Shown: one piece after another, positions 1 to 10,069 of the stretch
How positions within the stretch are numbered: the stretch's first letter is position 1
How the letters are laid out: each line of letters begins with the position of its first letter
Program-made: the position numbers and the translations under genes
Notes under the pieces: generated by a model
Told to the model about the DNA's origin: nothing
What the model saw: the letters and a program-made list of their open reading frames with translations, nothing else
The model's database searches: none
Source of the DNA: Gp6-AA40 sp963742105
GTDB lineage: Bacteria > Acidobacteriota > Vicinamibacteria > Vicinamibacterales > UBA2999
NCBI GenBank assembly: GCA_963742105.1
Contig: CAVUKN010000002.1
Coordinates: 496,001-560,000, forward strand
Reading direction: 5' to 3'
Length of the DNA stretch: 64,000 nucleotides

Positions 1-1853
1 CCCTGGATGCCGGCGTTCTCGTCACACGCAAAGCGCTGGACTCGATGGTCGGCCGCGATGCGATCGAGCACCTGCACGACGTCGTCGGGCACCGGGCCGT
101 TCTCGAGCACGATCCATTCGAAGTCGGCATGGCGCTGCTCGAGAAGCGAGCGCGCGGTCAGCTCGAAGAACTGGGCCGGCGTGCGGGAGTAGACGCTCGT
201 CAGGATCGAGAACGACACCGCCGAGGAGGCCCGCGGCAGGACGGCGCGCGCCATCCGGTCGGCTTCGAGCATCTGTTCGTCCGTCAGCGGCGGTCCCGGC
301 TCGCCGAACGGCCGCCGGCGCACCTCGATCGAACCGGCTGGTACGCCGGCGTGCGCAGCGCGATGTGGCGGCCAGAGATAGCGCCGATCGGGCATCAAGT
401 CGACATTGCACGCGCTTGAAGGCCTCGTGCTCACGTCGCGGACCATGCTGCCGCGGATCGACGCTTGGTATCGGCGGAGAGGAACGGCGTGTAGATGACC
501 CGCCGCCCCTGTCGACGCGACCGCTGCGCCGAGCCACGCGCCGAGCTGGCCGAGCGACACGTCCGCACGGCACAGAGCGTGACGAGCGCATCGAGCGGCC
601 AGATTCGGATCGAGCACGCAGTGGTCGAGTGACACCGCGCTGACCGAATGCGGCTTCCACGCCTGGGCGTGGTACCCCGGATCCTCGAGCGGCCGGCCGC
701 GATCGGGCGCGTCGCATCCGCGGCCGAACCCGAAGTACGCGCCGGCGTCGACGATGCGGCCGTTCTGATGCAGGCGGCCGCCCACCATCGCGGTATCCGG
801 GAACAGCTCGAAGAGACCCATTGCCTCGAGCGCCCAGACGTCGTCCACGATCCGCGTGTCGTGCCACAGGACGTGCAGCAGGCGGCCGCTCTCGGCCGCT
901 CGCGCGGCAAGGCGTGCCAGGCCCGGCACGCCGTCGGCCGGATCGAGATGGACGACGTCGTGCGGAATGTCCGGCTGATAGCTTGATATCAGGTAGACGC
1001 GTCTGCCGAGCCGCGCCAGGACCACGGTCGTAATCGGACGCGGGGTCGGTCGCGTCTCGGCGCATCCACCAGTCAGGCATGCCGCCGAACAGCGGCGAGA
1101 GTTCCACCCGAAAGCGTCCGGTCTTCGACAGCCCCGCGAGGAGCTTGCGTCAAGCACGCGGCGCTGCGAGTCGTAGACGAACGGCTTCGAGTGGATATTT
1201 CCGGACGTCGACGCCTGGTGCATGCGCCAGCTGTAGAGCACCTCGGGAATGTGCAGCGGCGTGTGGCCGGCAAGCAGGAAGCGCAGCGAACGTGTCCCAG
1301 TCGTGGCTGCCCTCCGCCTGCGTGTCGGTGTAGGCGCCGAGCTGCAGCGCCAGCTGGCGATCGACGATGCTGAGGTGCGCGATGTAGCACGAGTTCGCGA
1401 AGAGGACCGGATCGAACGAGGGTTTGAAGTAGGGCGAGCTGAAGCGATCGCCGTCGAGCTTGTCTTCGTCGGTGTATGCGAGTGCCGGATAGCCGGCCTC
1501 GCCGAGCGCGTGTGAGACGACGCGGATGCAGTCGGGCGTCAGGAGATCGTCGTGGTCGACCGTCGCCGTGTAGCGATTGACCGCGTGCTCGAGACAGAGG
1601 CGCGTGCCCTCGATGATCCCGAGGTTGCGCTCCGACCGGAGAAAGCGAACGCCGCGCTCGCGGCGCACCCGCTCGATCGACGCCCTGGTGGCAGAATTGT
1701 CAGACCCGTTGTCGAGCACGACCCACTCGAACGACGCGGCGTCGGCATCCTGGCTCAGGACGCTGTCGGCGAGCGCCTCGAGGTATTCGGGCGGCGTATT
1801 CCACACCGGCGTCAGCAGGCTGATCAGGCCACGGTTCCGGGCGCGAGGGGTAC
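1..1853 (-). CDS. GT2 glycosyltransferase module, C-terminal part of a giant glycan-assembly protein (partial, frameshifted)
   Basis: Read on the minus strand, this segment continues directly from the WsaF-like module. It opens with a canonical GT-A start (LISLLTPVWNTPPEYL) and then shows WVVLDNGSDN and TVDHDDLLTPD, the nucleotide-sugar and metal-binding acidic motifs of family GT2. After about residue 230 the frame changes repeatedly (near 1300, 1080 and 1030), but recognisable protein continues to the left edge, for example VELSPLFGGMPDWWMRR and LLHVLWHDTRIVDDVWALEAMGLFE, so a second GT-like domain probably follows. The C-terminus lies outside the window. The likely role is transfer of sugars onto an O-antigen or capsule chain at the inner face of the cytoplasmic membrane. 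The donor sugar cannot be read from sequence. Confidence 0.7.
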
Positions 1854-3160
1854 TGCGTGCGGCGTCGCGCGAACGCCTGGAGACGATGCACCTCGTACTC
1901 GTCGCGGGGCCAGTTCCGGAAGCCGGGCGCGACGATCGACGTGCCTTCGTCATCGCGGCTTCGCTCGCCTTCCCTCACGGGACTTCCCTGGAGCACCGCC
2001 AGTTCGTCGAACAGCCTCGGCACGACCTCAGCCAGGCTGCTGCGCCAGCTCGCCGGCAGGTTGATCGCGGCAGCGGCCCGGCGTCCCTCCACATCGTCGA
2101 GGCGTGCCACGGCGGCTTCGAGCCCTTCCGAGATGCCCTCGAGTGTCGGGGGAACACCGATGATGTTGGCCGAGAGCTCGGCGAGCGCTTCCGGCGTCTT
2201 GTTCGCGAACGCCGTCGTCACCGCGAGGCCGCCGCAGGCCGCCATCTCGAGCGGCGGATAGCTGGGATGCGGAGACAGCATGAGCGACAGGAGGATGTCG
2301 CTTTCGCGCATCTGTTGCGCGTAACCCGCGAGGTCGAGCCAGGGCGCCGGCACCAGCGTGGCGCCGCGGCCGAGCGAGACGGCCGGGAACGACTCACCCA
2401 TGCCGACGAACTCCCAGCGTTCGGGGTCGAGCGTGCCGTCGGCCACCGCCTTCTCGAGCGCGGCCACGCCGAGTTCGAACAGGTTCCGCAGGCCGTTGGT
2501 GGGCCGTGCGTAGAACAACAGGCGCCTGCGTGCCCGAGTGGAGCGATCGAACGCCGGGAAGAAGAGCGTGCGATCGACGGCCGGCTGAAAGACGAGGCTT
2601 CGCTCGACGAACGCCGGGTCGGCGAAGCGCCCGATGCGCTCGCGGACGAGGAACTCGTGGAGCCATTGTGAGTTGACGACCGGAAGATGATCGAGCGAGT
2701 AGGTTTCGGCCGCGAGCGCCTGCTGCGTCGAGGCCGGGTGGAACAGCGGCTCGTAGTCCTGGATCAGATAGACGAAGCGCGAGTGTTGCGTCTGGCGGAC
2801 CGCATACTTGGCCTGCTGGGCCGTCCACCACGCCGTGGCCATGAACAGATCGCGTGCGCCGATGGCCAGCGGTACGGCGCGGTCGTTCGCCGACACGAGC
2901 TGGACGTCCGCCGGCAGGTCGGTGCCGAGGAGGCCGCGCATGTGCGCCCTGAACGGCGCGAGGTCTTCATCGAACGCGAACTCGGTGCTGATCAAGCGGA
3001 CGCGGACGCCTGACAGGGCCAGCCGTCCCGCGATCTCGAGCGCGGTGTTGGGCCCGCCCGACAGGCTCACGCATCGCCAGGCCGGGAACGAGGACGTTCA
3101 GACGGGGCTCGTTGAGGAGCTGCGGCGCCACGACCAGGTTGAGCGGGTTGAACCATGGCA
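1850..3160 (-). CDS. WsaF-like (GT4) glycosyltransferase module of the giant glycan-assembly protein
   Basis: The conserved opening is split by a frameshift near 3070: RLNVLVPGLAMR continues as SLSGGPNTALEIAGRLA. This is the N-terminal signature of WsaF-type rhamnosyltransferases. The Rossmann-like C-terminal half follows, with RLLFYARPTNGLRNLFELG and the late donor-binding segment SDILLSLMLSPHPSYPPLEMAACGGLAVTT. No stop separates it from the GT2 module once a frameshift near 1850 is bridged (RNWPRDEYEVHRLQAFARRR leads into RNRGLISLLTPV). I therefore read it as an internal domain of one long polypeptide rather than a separate gene. WsaF itself is a beta-1,2-rhamnosyltransferase of S-layer glycan assembly, but its donor should not be transferred to this protein by homology alone. 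Confidence 0.7.
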
Positions 3161-4252
3161 AGCGGCCTTGCGGCGGGACGTATCCGGTGAGCCTTCCGGA
3201 AACCGGCGACCGTCTCAGCGCCAATGCCGCGCTCCGCCTCGGCTCTTGCCGCCTTGGCGCTTTCCTTCGCCCGTGCGGCCTTTGCCTTCTCCTTGGCTCG
3301 TGCCGCCTTCGCTCTCTCGCCGGCTTCGCCGCCTTCACTCGCTTTTCGGTTCTCGCCGCCTTGACTCGCTGCTTGGTTCCTGCAGCGGCTCCAGCTCTCA
3401 GATAGTGGACGCAGCGGATTGATACCGGCCGCGGCCACCTCGGGGTTCGATGCCAGGTAGAACGCGGCGTCGAATCGCGGATGCGGGGCCAGGCCGTGAA
3501 CTCCGCCCGCCTCGAGGTAGTGCACAAGCGGGTTCACGCCGGCGGCGGCGACGTCGGGGTTCGACTGCAGGTAGAACGAGGAGTCGAACCAGGGGATGCG
3601 GATCGCGACCCTCACGGGCGCCCCGCTCGAGATAGTGCACGAGCGGATCGACACGGGCCTTGTCGACGTCGGGATAGCGCTTCCGATACCACGTCGCGTC
3701 GAACAGGCCGCTCTCGACAACAAGCGCATACTCGCGGCGGCCTTTGGTGATGCGCTCCCTCACCCACCCGCGGACGCGCGCCAGTACCCGGGTAGGGGAC
3801 AGCAATGTGCGCGCCTTGCTGAATTGCCGCAGCGGCGCCGTCAACCGCCACGAACGAGAGGACAGAAGGATCTGCAGCTTGCGTTGGACGGCTCTTGTCC
3901 GCGCGTCAGCCTTCGCGCTCGCCGTACGCAGACGGACTCGCTCCTCCTTCAGTCGCGCTATTCGTTCGACCTGCGTCGCAACCTTCGCTCGCACCCTTGC
4001 CAGGGCTCTGGCCGCGGTCGCGTTCGTCTTGGCTTCGACGAGCAGGCGCGCATCCCTTTCGGCAAGCGCCGACTGGGCTTCGGAAAGCGCCGACTGGGCG
4101 TTCCGAAGATCCCTTTCCGCATCCTGAAGGTTCTGGACGGTCGCGGCGACCTGCGCTTCCAGTGTGTGGACCGACTCGTCCTTTTCGCGAACCGCCTCCC
4201 TGAGCTCGGCGACGATGTCATCGAGCTTCGCAATGTGCACGTCTTTCAGCAA
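3160..4252 (-). CDS. Coiled-coil region plus YPDV repeats and Ala/Lys-rich linker of the giant glycan-assembly protein
   Basis: About 110 residues of heptad-rich sequence (from LKDVHIAKLDDIVAELREAV to RTRAVQRKLQ) predict a coiled coil. They end in SSRSWRLTAPLRQF, a motif that in many large glycosyltransferases joins a coiled coil to the catalytic part. Three ~37-residue repeats follow, of the type FDATWYRKRYPDV...DPLVHYLERGAREG. The second and third (FDSSFYLQSNPDV, FDAAFYLASNPEV) lie in a shifted frame near 3600 and 3500. A basic Ala/Lys-rich stretch (KAARAKEKAKAARAKESAK, about 3330-3240) then links to the WsaF-like module. Such a coiled coil could act as spacer, oligomeriser or length ruler; that is inference. 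A TTG start overlapping the upstream stop would be the alternative to one continuous protein. Confidence 0.6.
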
Positions 4253-5168
4253 GCTGACGAGCGCGTATTCAGCTCGCTGACCTGCCGGTGGGCCGCTTCG
4301 ACTTCACGCGCTGAGCGCTCGCGCAGCTCCTCTCGCCAACCAAGGATGCCGGTGAGCAGCTCCTGAGCCAGAATGCGGCGACTCGCTCGGATCGCTGGAC
4401 CGCACTGCCGTCGATGACACCGGCGGCCGTCTCGGCGTGCGCGGGCGACGTAAACGCGCAGAAAGAAGCGGCGGTAGTGCGCCGCGCCCGCGCGCGATAA
4501 GGGCGCTCGCGCGTTGACCGCGGCCGCGAAGCGGCGCTTCGCTTCGTCGTCACCGAAGTCGCACGCGTAGATGAAGTCGAGCGCGTTGAACACGAGCCAT
4601 TCGTCCAGCGGGGCGTTGTCGGCGACCAGCACGATCTCAGGCTCGTTGAACCAGGACACGATCTCCGCGGCATCCGGCAACCCGTTGTCGCGATGCTCCA
4701 CGAGGAAGTCGACCTCGCGGCCCGACACGGCCTTCGCACACGCCGAGAACCGACGCTCGGCTTCAACGACTTCCGGCGTGTTTACCGGGCAGCACACGAT
4801 CGTGGCCAGCCGTGAGACCCGCTGCAGCTCGCGAATCAGACTCGGCCGTTGCGCCGGTGGCACGTGTTCCAGCACCTCGATGGCGACGGCCACGTCGAAG
4901 GCTCCGTCCTCGAACGGCAGCGGCTCGCCCGGCTGCAGCCGGACGATTGAGGGATCGTCGAATTGATCGACGTCCGCGCGAACGATCTCGAACCGCGGTG
5001 AAATGAATGCCGCAGTCAGCGCCACCGGACCGCTTCCGACGTCGAGTAGGGTGAGGGCGCCGCTGCCTATCGCTGGAGAGGATGTCGGTCAGCCTCGCGA
5101 GAAGAGAGTAGCGCTGATAGATGTCGGGTTGCCAGGCCAGACGGCCATCGAAAAATTCGTTCAACATT
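4246..5168 (-). CDS. SAM-dependent methyltransferase module, N-terminus of the giant glycan-assembly protein
   Basis: The chosen start is the ATG reading MLNEFFDGRLAWQPD at 5168, preceded by an AGGAG ribosome-binding site about 5 nt away. A frameshift near 5085 interrupts motif I; corrected, it reads LTLLDVGSGPVALT. Later motifs include VRADVDQFDDPS, FDVAVAIEVLEHVPPAQR and LATIVCCPVNTPEV, as in class I SAM methyltransferases acting on sugars or small molecules. Further shifts near 4440 and 4250 separate it from the coiled coil (EVEAAHRQVSELNT). The gene faces away from rfbF and probably uses the ~300-bp divergent spacer. A methyltransferase ahead of a coiled coil and glycosyltransferases recalls chain-terminating proteins such as WbdD, but no kinase domain is visible here. 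Confidence 0.65.
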
Positions 5169-5319
5169 ACGCTCCTGGCGCGAACCTCCGGCACGCCGTG
5201 GCGGGGCCATGTGGGAAGAGGGGCACTGGCCGTCTCACGAATCGCATGATATCGCACTGACCGGACCATCAGGCTCAGGGCCGCATGCCGCCGCTCGTAC
5301 GTCGCTGCGATGCGACAAG

Positions 5320-5348
5320 TTGCTGGCTGCAGGACCGCCCATTACAAT
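5320..5348 (+). promoter_or_regulatory. Putative sigma70 promoter of the CDP-sugar operon
   Basis: TTGCTG and TACAAT are separated by exactly 17 bp and lie about 120 bp upstream of the rfbF start, in the divergent spacer with the giant glycan protein. The -10 is near consensus and the -35 is weak. Prediction from sequence only. Confidence 0.45.
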
Positions 5349-5466
5349 GACGCCCATGGCCGAGATTCACTCCGTGCCGCAACACACCCGAATGTCGGCC
5401 GCCGCTCTCGCCGGTGCATCCAGTCGCGCGCTCCCAGCCGATGACACATGTCGAGACACGCTGGCG

Positions 5467-6234
5467 ATGAAGGCCGTGATCCTCGCAGGAGGACTCGGCA
5501 CCCGGCTCTCCGAGGAAACGGAAGCGCGCCCCAAGCCGATGATCGAAATCGGCGGCAAGCCGATCATCTGGCACATCATGAAGATCTACTCGAGCTACGG
5601 GGTGAACGAGTTCGTGGTGTGCCTCGGCTACAAGGGCTACCTGCTCAAGGAGTACTTCGCGAACTACCACCTCCACGAGACCGACGTGACGTTCGATATC
5701 GGCCAGAACACGATGGAGGTCCATCACCGCCGCGCGGAGCCCTGGCGGGTGACGCTCGTCGATACCGGCACGGAGACGATGACCGGAGGGCGGCTGCGCC
5801 GCGTCGCGGACTATCTCGGTCATGAGACGTTCTGCATGACCTATGGCGACGGCGTCTCGGACGTGAACATCCGGCGACTGCTCGACTTCCACACGGCCAG
5901 CGGCTTGTCGGCGACGCTGACCGCCGTCCGCCCGCCGGGACGCTTCGGTGCGCTCGAGCTCGACGACGTCAAGGTGGATGCGTTTCAGGAAAAGCCGGTC
6001 GGGGACGGCGGCTGGATCAACGGCGGCTTCTTCGTCCTCTCCCCCGCCGTCCTCGACTACATCGCCGGCGACGACACCGTGTGGGAGCAGGAGCCGCTCG
6101 AGCGCCTCGCACGCGAGGGTCAGCTCGCCGCCTATCGCCACGACGGATTCTGGCAGCCGATGGACACGCTCCGCGACAAGCGCCAGCTCGAAGAGCTCTG
6201 GCGGGCCGGACGCGCGCCGTGGAAGACGTGGTGA
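5467..6234 (+). CDS. rfbF: Glucose-1-phosphate cytidylyltransferase
   Basis: Makes CDP-glucose from CTP and glucose 1-phosphate, the first step to CDP-linked deoxysugars, in the cytoplasm. The start MKAVILAGGLGTRLSEET is the nucleotidyltransferase signature with the GG..TR pyrophosphorylase loop. RPKPMIEIGGKPIIWHIMK, FCMTYGDGVSD and GWINGGFFVLSP are further RfbF hallmarks, and the protein ends in WQPMDTLRDKRQLEELW. At 255 residues it matches the family length. It overlaps rfbG by 4 nt (GTGA) and heads an operon in which every junction overlaps. No clear Shine-Dalgarno precedes the ATG. An in-frame extension upstream exists but has no family similarity, so this ATG is preferred. Confidence 0.95.
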   Translation: MKAVILAGGLGTRLSEETEARPKPMIEIGGKPIIWHIMKIYSSYGVNEFVVCLGYKGYLLKEYFANYHLHETDVTFDIGQNTMEVHHRRAEPWRVTLVDTGTETMTGGRLRRVADYLGHETFCMTYGDGVSDVNIRRLLDFHTASGLSATLTAVRPPGRFGALELDDVKVDAFQEKPVGDGGWINGGFFVLSPAVLDYIAGDDTVWEQEPLERLAREGQLAAYRHDGFWQPMDTLRDKRQLEELWRAGRAPWKTW

Positions 6235-7313
6235 TCGCAGATCGCGAGTTCTGGCGCGACCGACGCGTCCTCGTCACCGGGCACACGGGCTTCAAGGGCG
6301 CCTGGCTCAGTCTCTGGCTCGGCGCGACTGGGCGCCCGCGTCACGCGGCTTTGCGCTGCCGCCCACGACCTCGCCCAACCTCTTCACGCTGGCGGCCATC
6401 GAGCGGCGGATCGATTCGCAGCTCGGTGACGTGCGCGACCCGTCAGCGGTCGATGCCGTGATGGCGCAGTCTCGCCCCGAGGTGGTGTTCCATCTCGCCG
6501 CACAGGCGCTGGTGCGGCGGTCGTACGTCGATCCGGTCGGCACCTACGCGACCAACGTGATGGGAACGGCACACGTCCTCGATGCCGCCCGACGCGCGTC
6601 CGGGCTGCGCGCGATCGTGGTGGTCACGAGCGACAAGTGCTACGAGAACCGTGAATGGTGGTGGCCCTATCGCGAGGACGAGGCCATGGGCGGTCACGAT
6701 CCGTACAGCAGCAGCAAGGGCTGTGCGGAGCTGGTCACGGCTGCCTGGCGGCGCTCGTTCTTTCCTGTCGGACGGCGCCGCGCCGGTTGGCGTGGGATCG
6801 GCCCGAGCCGGGAATGTCATCGGCGGTGGCGATTGGGCAGAGGATCGACTCGTCCCCGACTGTATGCGGGCCTTTGCGCGGGCGAGCCCGTTGTCCTTCG
6901 GCATCCAGCCGCCGTGCGCCCCTGGCAGCACGTGCTCGAGCCGCTGTCGGGCTATCTCTCGCTCGCGGAGCGCCTGTCGAGCGATCCACGTGGGTTCGGC
7001 GAAGCCTGGAACTTCGGTCCGACGGCCGACGAGGCGCGGCCGGTCGCATGGGTGGTCGATCGACTGAGCCGGTTCTGGGGTGATGGCGCGCGATGGGAGC
7101 CCGATCCCGGCACGCATCCCCACGAAGCGGGACTCCTGCAGGTCGATGCCTCGAAGGCCCGGGCCCGTCTGGGTTGGACACCACGCCTGTCGCTCGAAGA
7201 GGGCCTGCGCTGGACCGTGGACTGGTACAGGCGCGTCGGAGCCGGCGAGGACGCGGCCGCCCTGACCCTCGACCAGATCGAGCGCTTCGAAAGCGCTGGA
7301 ACAGCGGCAGTGA
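6231..7313 (+). CDS. rfbG: CDP-glucose 4,6-dehydratase (frameshifted)
   Basis: Converts CDP-glucose to CDP-4-keto-6-deoxyglucose (extended SDR, NAD-dependent). The GTG start overlaps the rfbF stop. The Rossmann motif is VLVTGHTGFKGAWLSLWL. VVFHLAAQALVRRSYVDPVGTY, VVTSDKCYENREW and DPYSSSKGCAELV (the YxxxK-type catalytic segment) follow, then RAGNVIGGGDWAEDRLVPD. Frameshifts near 6335, 6765, 6890 and 7290 split it. With the last one corrected, the gene ends in a TGA at 7311-7313 overlapping the GTG of the next gene. As the sequence stands, it reads straight into the methyltransferase and appears falsely fused. Confidence 0.88.
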
Positions 7314-8561
7314 AAGAACGAGATCCCGTGGCGACTAGCGCGTGCCGTTTGTGCGGCCAGCCCTTGTCGGAGACCTTCGTCGATCTCGGGCTGTCACCAC
7401 TGTCCAACGCCTACGTGCCGCCCGCTCGTTTGTCGCAAAAGGAAAGCTTCTATCCGCTGCACGTCTTCGTGTGCGGACGCTGCCTGCTCGTGCAACTCGA
7501 CGAGTTCGAGAGCCCGGAGAACATCTTCAGCGACTATCTGTATTTCTCGTCGTTCTCCGACCTCTGGCTCGCCCACTGCCGGGCGTACGCCGACAACATG
7601 GTCGAACGATTCGGCCTCGGAGCTCAGTCGCAGGTCGTCGAGGTCGCGAGCAACGACGGCTACCTGCTGCAGTATTTCCTGCCCCACGGCGTGCCGGTCC
7701 TGGGCGTCGAACCGGCCGCCAACGTCGCACAGACGGCCATCGCCAAAGGAATTCCCACGGAGGTGGCCTTCTTCGGCACCGAGACGGCACAGCGGCTCCG
7801 CGCACGCGGTGTCGAAGCCGACCTCATCGCCGGCAACAACGTGCTCGCGCACGTGCCCCGGCTGCTCGACTTCGTCCAGGGCTTGCAGATTCTGCTGAAG
7901 CCCGACGGGGTCGTCACGATCGAGGTGCCTCACCTCCTTCGGCTGGTCGCCGAGAACCAGTTCGACACGATCTACCACGAGCACTTCTCGTATTTCTCGC
8001 TGCTCGTCCTGGACGACCCTCTTTGCCACGCGTTGCACATGCGCATCGTCGACGTCGAGGAGCTCTGGACGCATGGCGGATCGTTGCGCGTGTACGTGCG
8101 GCACGCGGACGCGGCCGGTTCGCCGACGGAGGCCGTGGCTGACGTGCTCGCGCGCGAACGCGCGGCCGGTCTCGACGGACTCGCCGGCTATCGACGCTTC
8201 GCGTCGCAGGTCGTGCGGACGAAGTGCGACGTGCTCGCGTTCTTCGTCGAGGCGGCACGACGCGGTCAGACGGTCGTCGGCTACGGCGCACCCGCGAAGG
8301 GCAACACGCTCCTGAATTACTGCGGCATCGGCCCGGAGCTGATGCCCTTCACGGTCGACCGCAGCCCATCACAAACAGGGTCTCTACCTGCCCGGCACAC
8401 GCATCCCGATCCGCGCACCGGAAGCGTTGCTCGCGTCCAGGCCCGACTACGTGTTCATCCTGCCGTGGAACCTGCGGGACGAGATCACGCAGCAGATGTC
8501 CGCCGTTCGCGAGTGGGGCGGACGCTTCGTCGTCCCGATTCCCGAGCTCACTGTGTTCTGA
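7310..8561 (+). CDS. Sugar C-methyltransferase-type SAM methyltransferase
   Basis: Family of NDP-hexose C-methyltransferases (TylC3-like). An N-terminal zinc-binding segment (CRLCGQPL...CGRCLLVQL) opens a putative C-methyl-binding domain. A class I SAM domain follows (VVEVASNDGYLLQYF, VLGVEPAANV, DLIAGNNVLAHVPRLLDFV, FDTIYHEHFSYFSLL). The C-terminal domain has VVGYGAPAKGNTLLNYCGIG and, after a frameshift near 8365, YVFILPWNLRDEI. The context, directly after CDP-glucose dehydratase and before an epimerase, suggests it methylates carbon 3 of a CDP-4-keto-6-deoxyhexose to give a branched sugar. The position of methylation is inferred from the family. The GTG start overlaps the rfbG stop, and the stop overlaps the next ATG. 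Confidence 0.85.
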
Positions 8562-9094
8562 TGCGCTTCACGCCCGTCCGGGCTTCCCGACACCGTGATC
8601 GTCGATATCGAGGAGCACGTCGATGCTCGGGGTCTCTTCGCGCGGACGTTCTGCGAGGAGGAGTTCGCGGCCGCCGGGTTGCCGACGCGGTTCGTCCAGT
8701 CCAGCGTCTCGTTCAACGCGCATCGTGGCACCCTGCGGGGCCTGCACTACCAGGTGCCTCCCAAGGCCGAAGGAAAGCTCGTGCGCTGTACGCGTGGCGC
8801 CGTCCACGACGTCGTCGTCGATCTGCGGTCCTCGTCGGCCAGCCTTTCTCCGATGGATCTCGCGTCGAGCTCACGGCGGAGAACCGGCGGGCGCTCTATA
8901 TTCCTCCGGGGTGTGCGCACGGTTTCCAGACGCTGCTGGACGATTCGGAAGTGTTGTACTTGATGACAGAGTTCTACGCGCCCGAGATGGCGCGAGGCGT
9001 CCGCTGGAACGATCCGATGTTCGGTATCGCGTGGCCGATTGCCAACCCCACGATGTCGGAACGCGACGCCACGTATCCTGACTTTCAGCCATGA
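8561..9094 (+). CDS. dTDP-4-dehydrorhamnose 3,5-epimerase-like sugar epimerase (frameshifted)
   Basis: Cupin-fold epimerase of the RmlC family, length about 178 residues. VIVDIEEHVDARGLFARTFCEEEF, FVQSSVSFNAHRGTLRGLHYQ (with the catalytic His region), KLVRCTRGAVHDVVVDLR and LYIPPGCAHGFQTLLDDSEVLYLMTEFYAPE are all characteristic. Frameshifts occur near 8580 and 8855. The ATG overlaps the methyltransferase stop (TGATG) and the stop overlaps the next ATG (ATGA). In this operon the substrate is more likely a CDP- than a dTDP-linked 4-keto sugar, so rmlC is not assigned. The branched product would then be epimerised at C3 and/or C5. Confidence 0.85.
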   Translation: MRFTPVRASRHRDRRYRGARRCSGSLRADVLRGGVRGRRVADAVRPVQRLVQRASWHPAGPALPGASQGRRKARALYAWRRPRRRRRSAVLVGQPFSDGSRVELTAENRRALYIPPGCAHGFQTLLDDSEVLYLMTEFYAPEMARGVRWNDPMFGIAWPIANPTMSERDATYPDFQP

Positions 9095-10001
9095 AGCGAG
9101 CGCTCGTCACCGGTGGCACAGGATTCATCGGTCGCCACACGCTCCCTGAGCTCGTGGCGCGCGGACTTCGAGGTGCACGTCGCGGGACGATCGACGCCGT
9201 TCCGCCGATCTTTCCGCGGCGTCACGTTTCACGAGTGCGACCTGCTCGACGCCAGCGCAGCGCGCCTTCTGATCGGCACGGCTCGCGCCAACGCATCTCC
9301 TTCATCTTGGCTGGTATGCGACGCCCGGTCTCTTCTGGACGTCGCTGGAGAACCTGCGCTGGGTGGCCGCCAGCCTGAACCTCTATCTCGCGTTTGCCGA
9401 TGCCGGCGGCACTCGCGCCGTGATGGCCGGCTCCTGCGCCGAGTACGACTGGTCCTACGCCGAATTGAACGAGGCATCCGACGCCGCTGGCGCCGCAAAC
9501 GCTGTACGGCCAGTCGAAACATGCGCTGCGCGCATTGCTCGATCAGGCGGGACTTCAGACGTCCGTGCGGATGGCCTGGGGCCGCGTTTTCTTTCTCTAC
9601 GGACCCCACGAAGCGCCAGGCCGGCTCGTCAGCGACGTGATCCAGTCGTTGCTCGAGCGGCGCGAGGCTCACTGCTCGGACGGCACTCAGCAGCGCGACT
9701 TCATGCACGTGATCGATGTGGGGCGTGCATTCGCCGCCGTTCTCGACAGCGACATCACAGGACCTGTCAATATCGCGTCGGGCGTCTGCGTGCCGGTGCG
9801 GTCGATCGTCTCGACTCTCGGCTCTCTGCTTCAGGCGTCCGACCTGATCCGGTTCGGCGCCGCGCAACCGTCCCAATGAGCCACCGCGACTCGCCGCGTC
9901 AATCGACATCCTCCACGGCCAGCTCGGGATTTCGTCCCGTACACGATCTCGAGTCCGGTCTCGCGAACACTGTCGATTGGTGGCGCTCGCAATCCAGGTA
10001 A
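9091..10001 (+). CDS. NAD-dependent epimerase/dehydratase or 4-ketoreductase (frameshifted)
   Basis: Extended SDR. It starts MKRALVTGGTGFIGRHTLPEL and shows VMAGSCAEYDWSY, the catalytic TLYGQSKHALRALL (YxxxK) and RVFFLYGPHEAPGRLVSDVI. It ends with ALVNIASG-like GPVNIASGVCVPV and FRPVHDLESGLANTVDWW. Frameshifts near 9165, 9310, 9490 and 9875 fragment it. As the last gene of the CDP-sugar operon it probably reduces the 4-keto group to finish the CDP-deoxysugar; this is inferred from gene order. It overlaps the epimerase stop by 4 nt. Confidence 0.8.
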
Positions 10002-10069
10002 CGGCACCGGCCCATCGCATGTGCCCGGACGAGAACGCCCGGCTCGCCTCACGATTCAGTGGCATCGGA

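Noticed and set aside
5948..9094. A 1,048-codon open frame spanning rfbG, the methyltransferase and the epimerase
   Set aside because: It strings together parts of three genes through one-base shifts; protein families, overlaps and natural stops show three separate genes.
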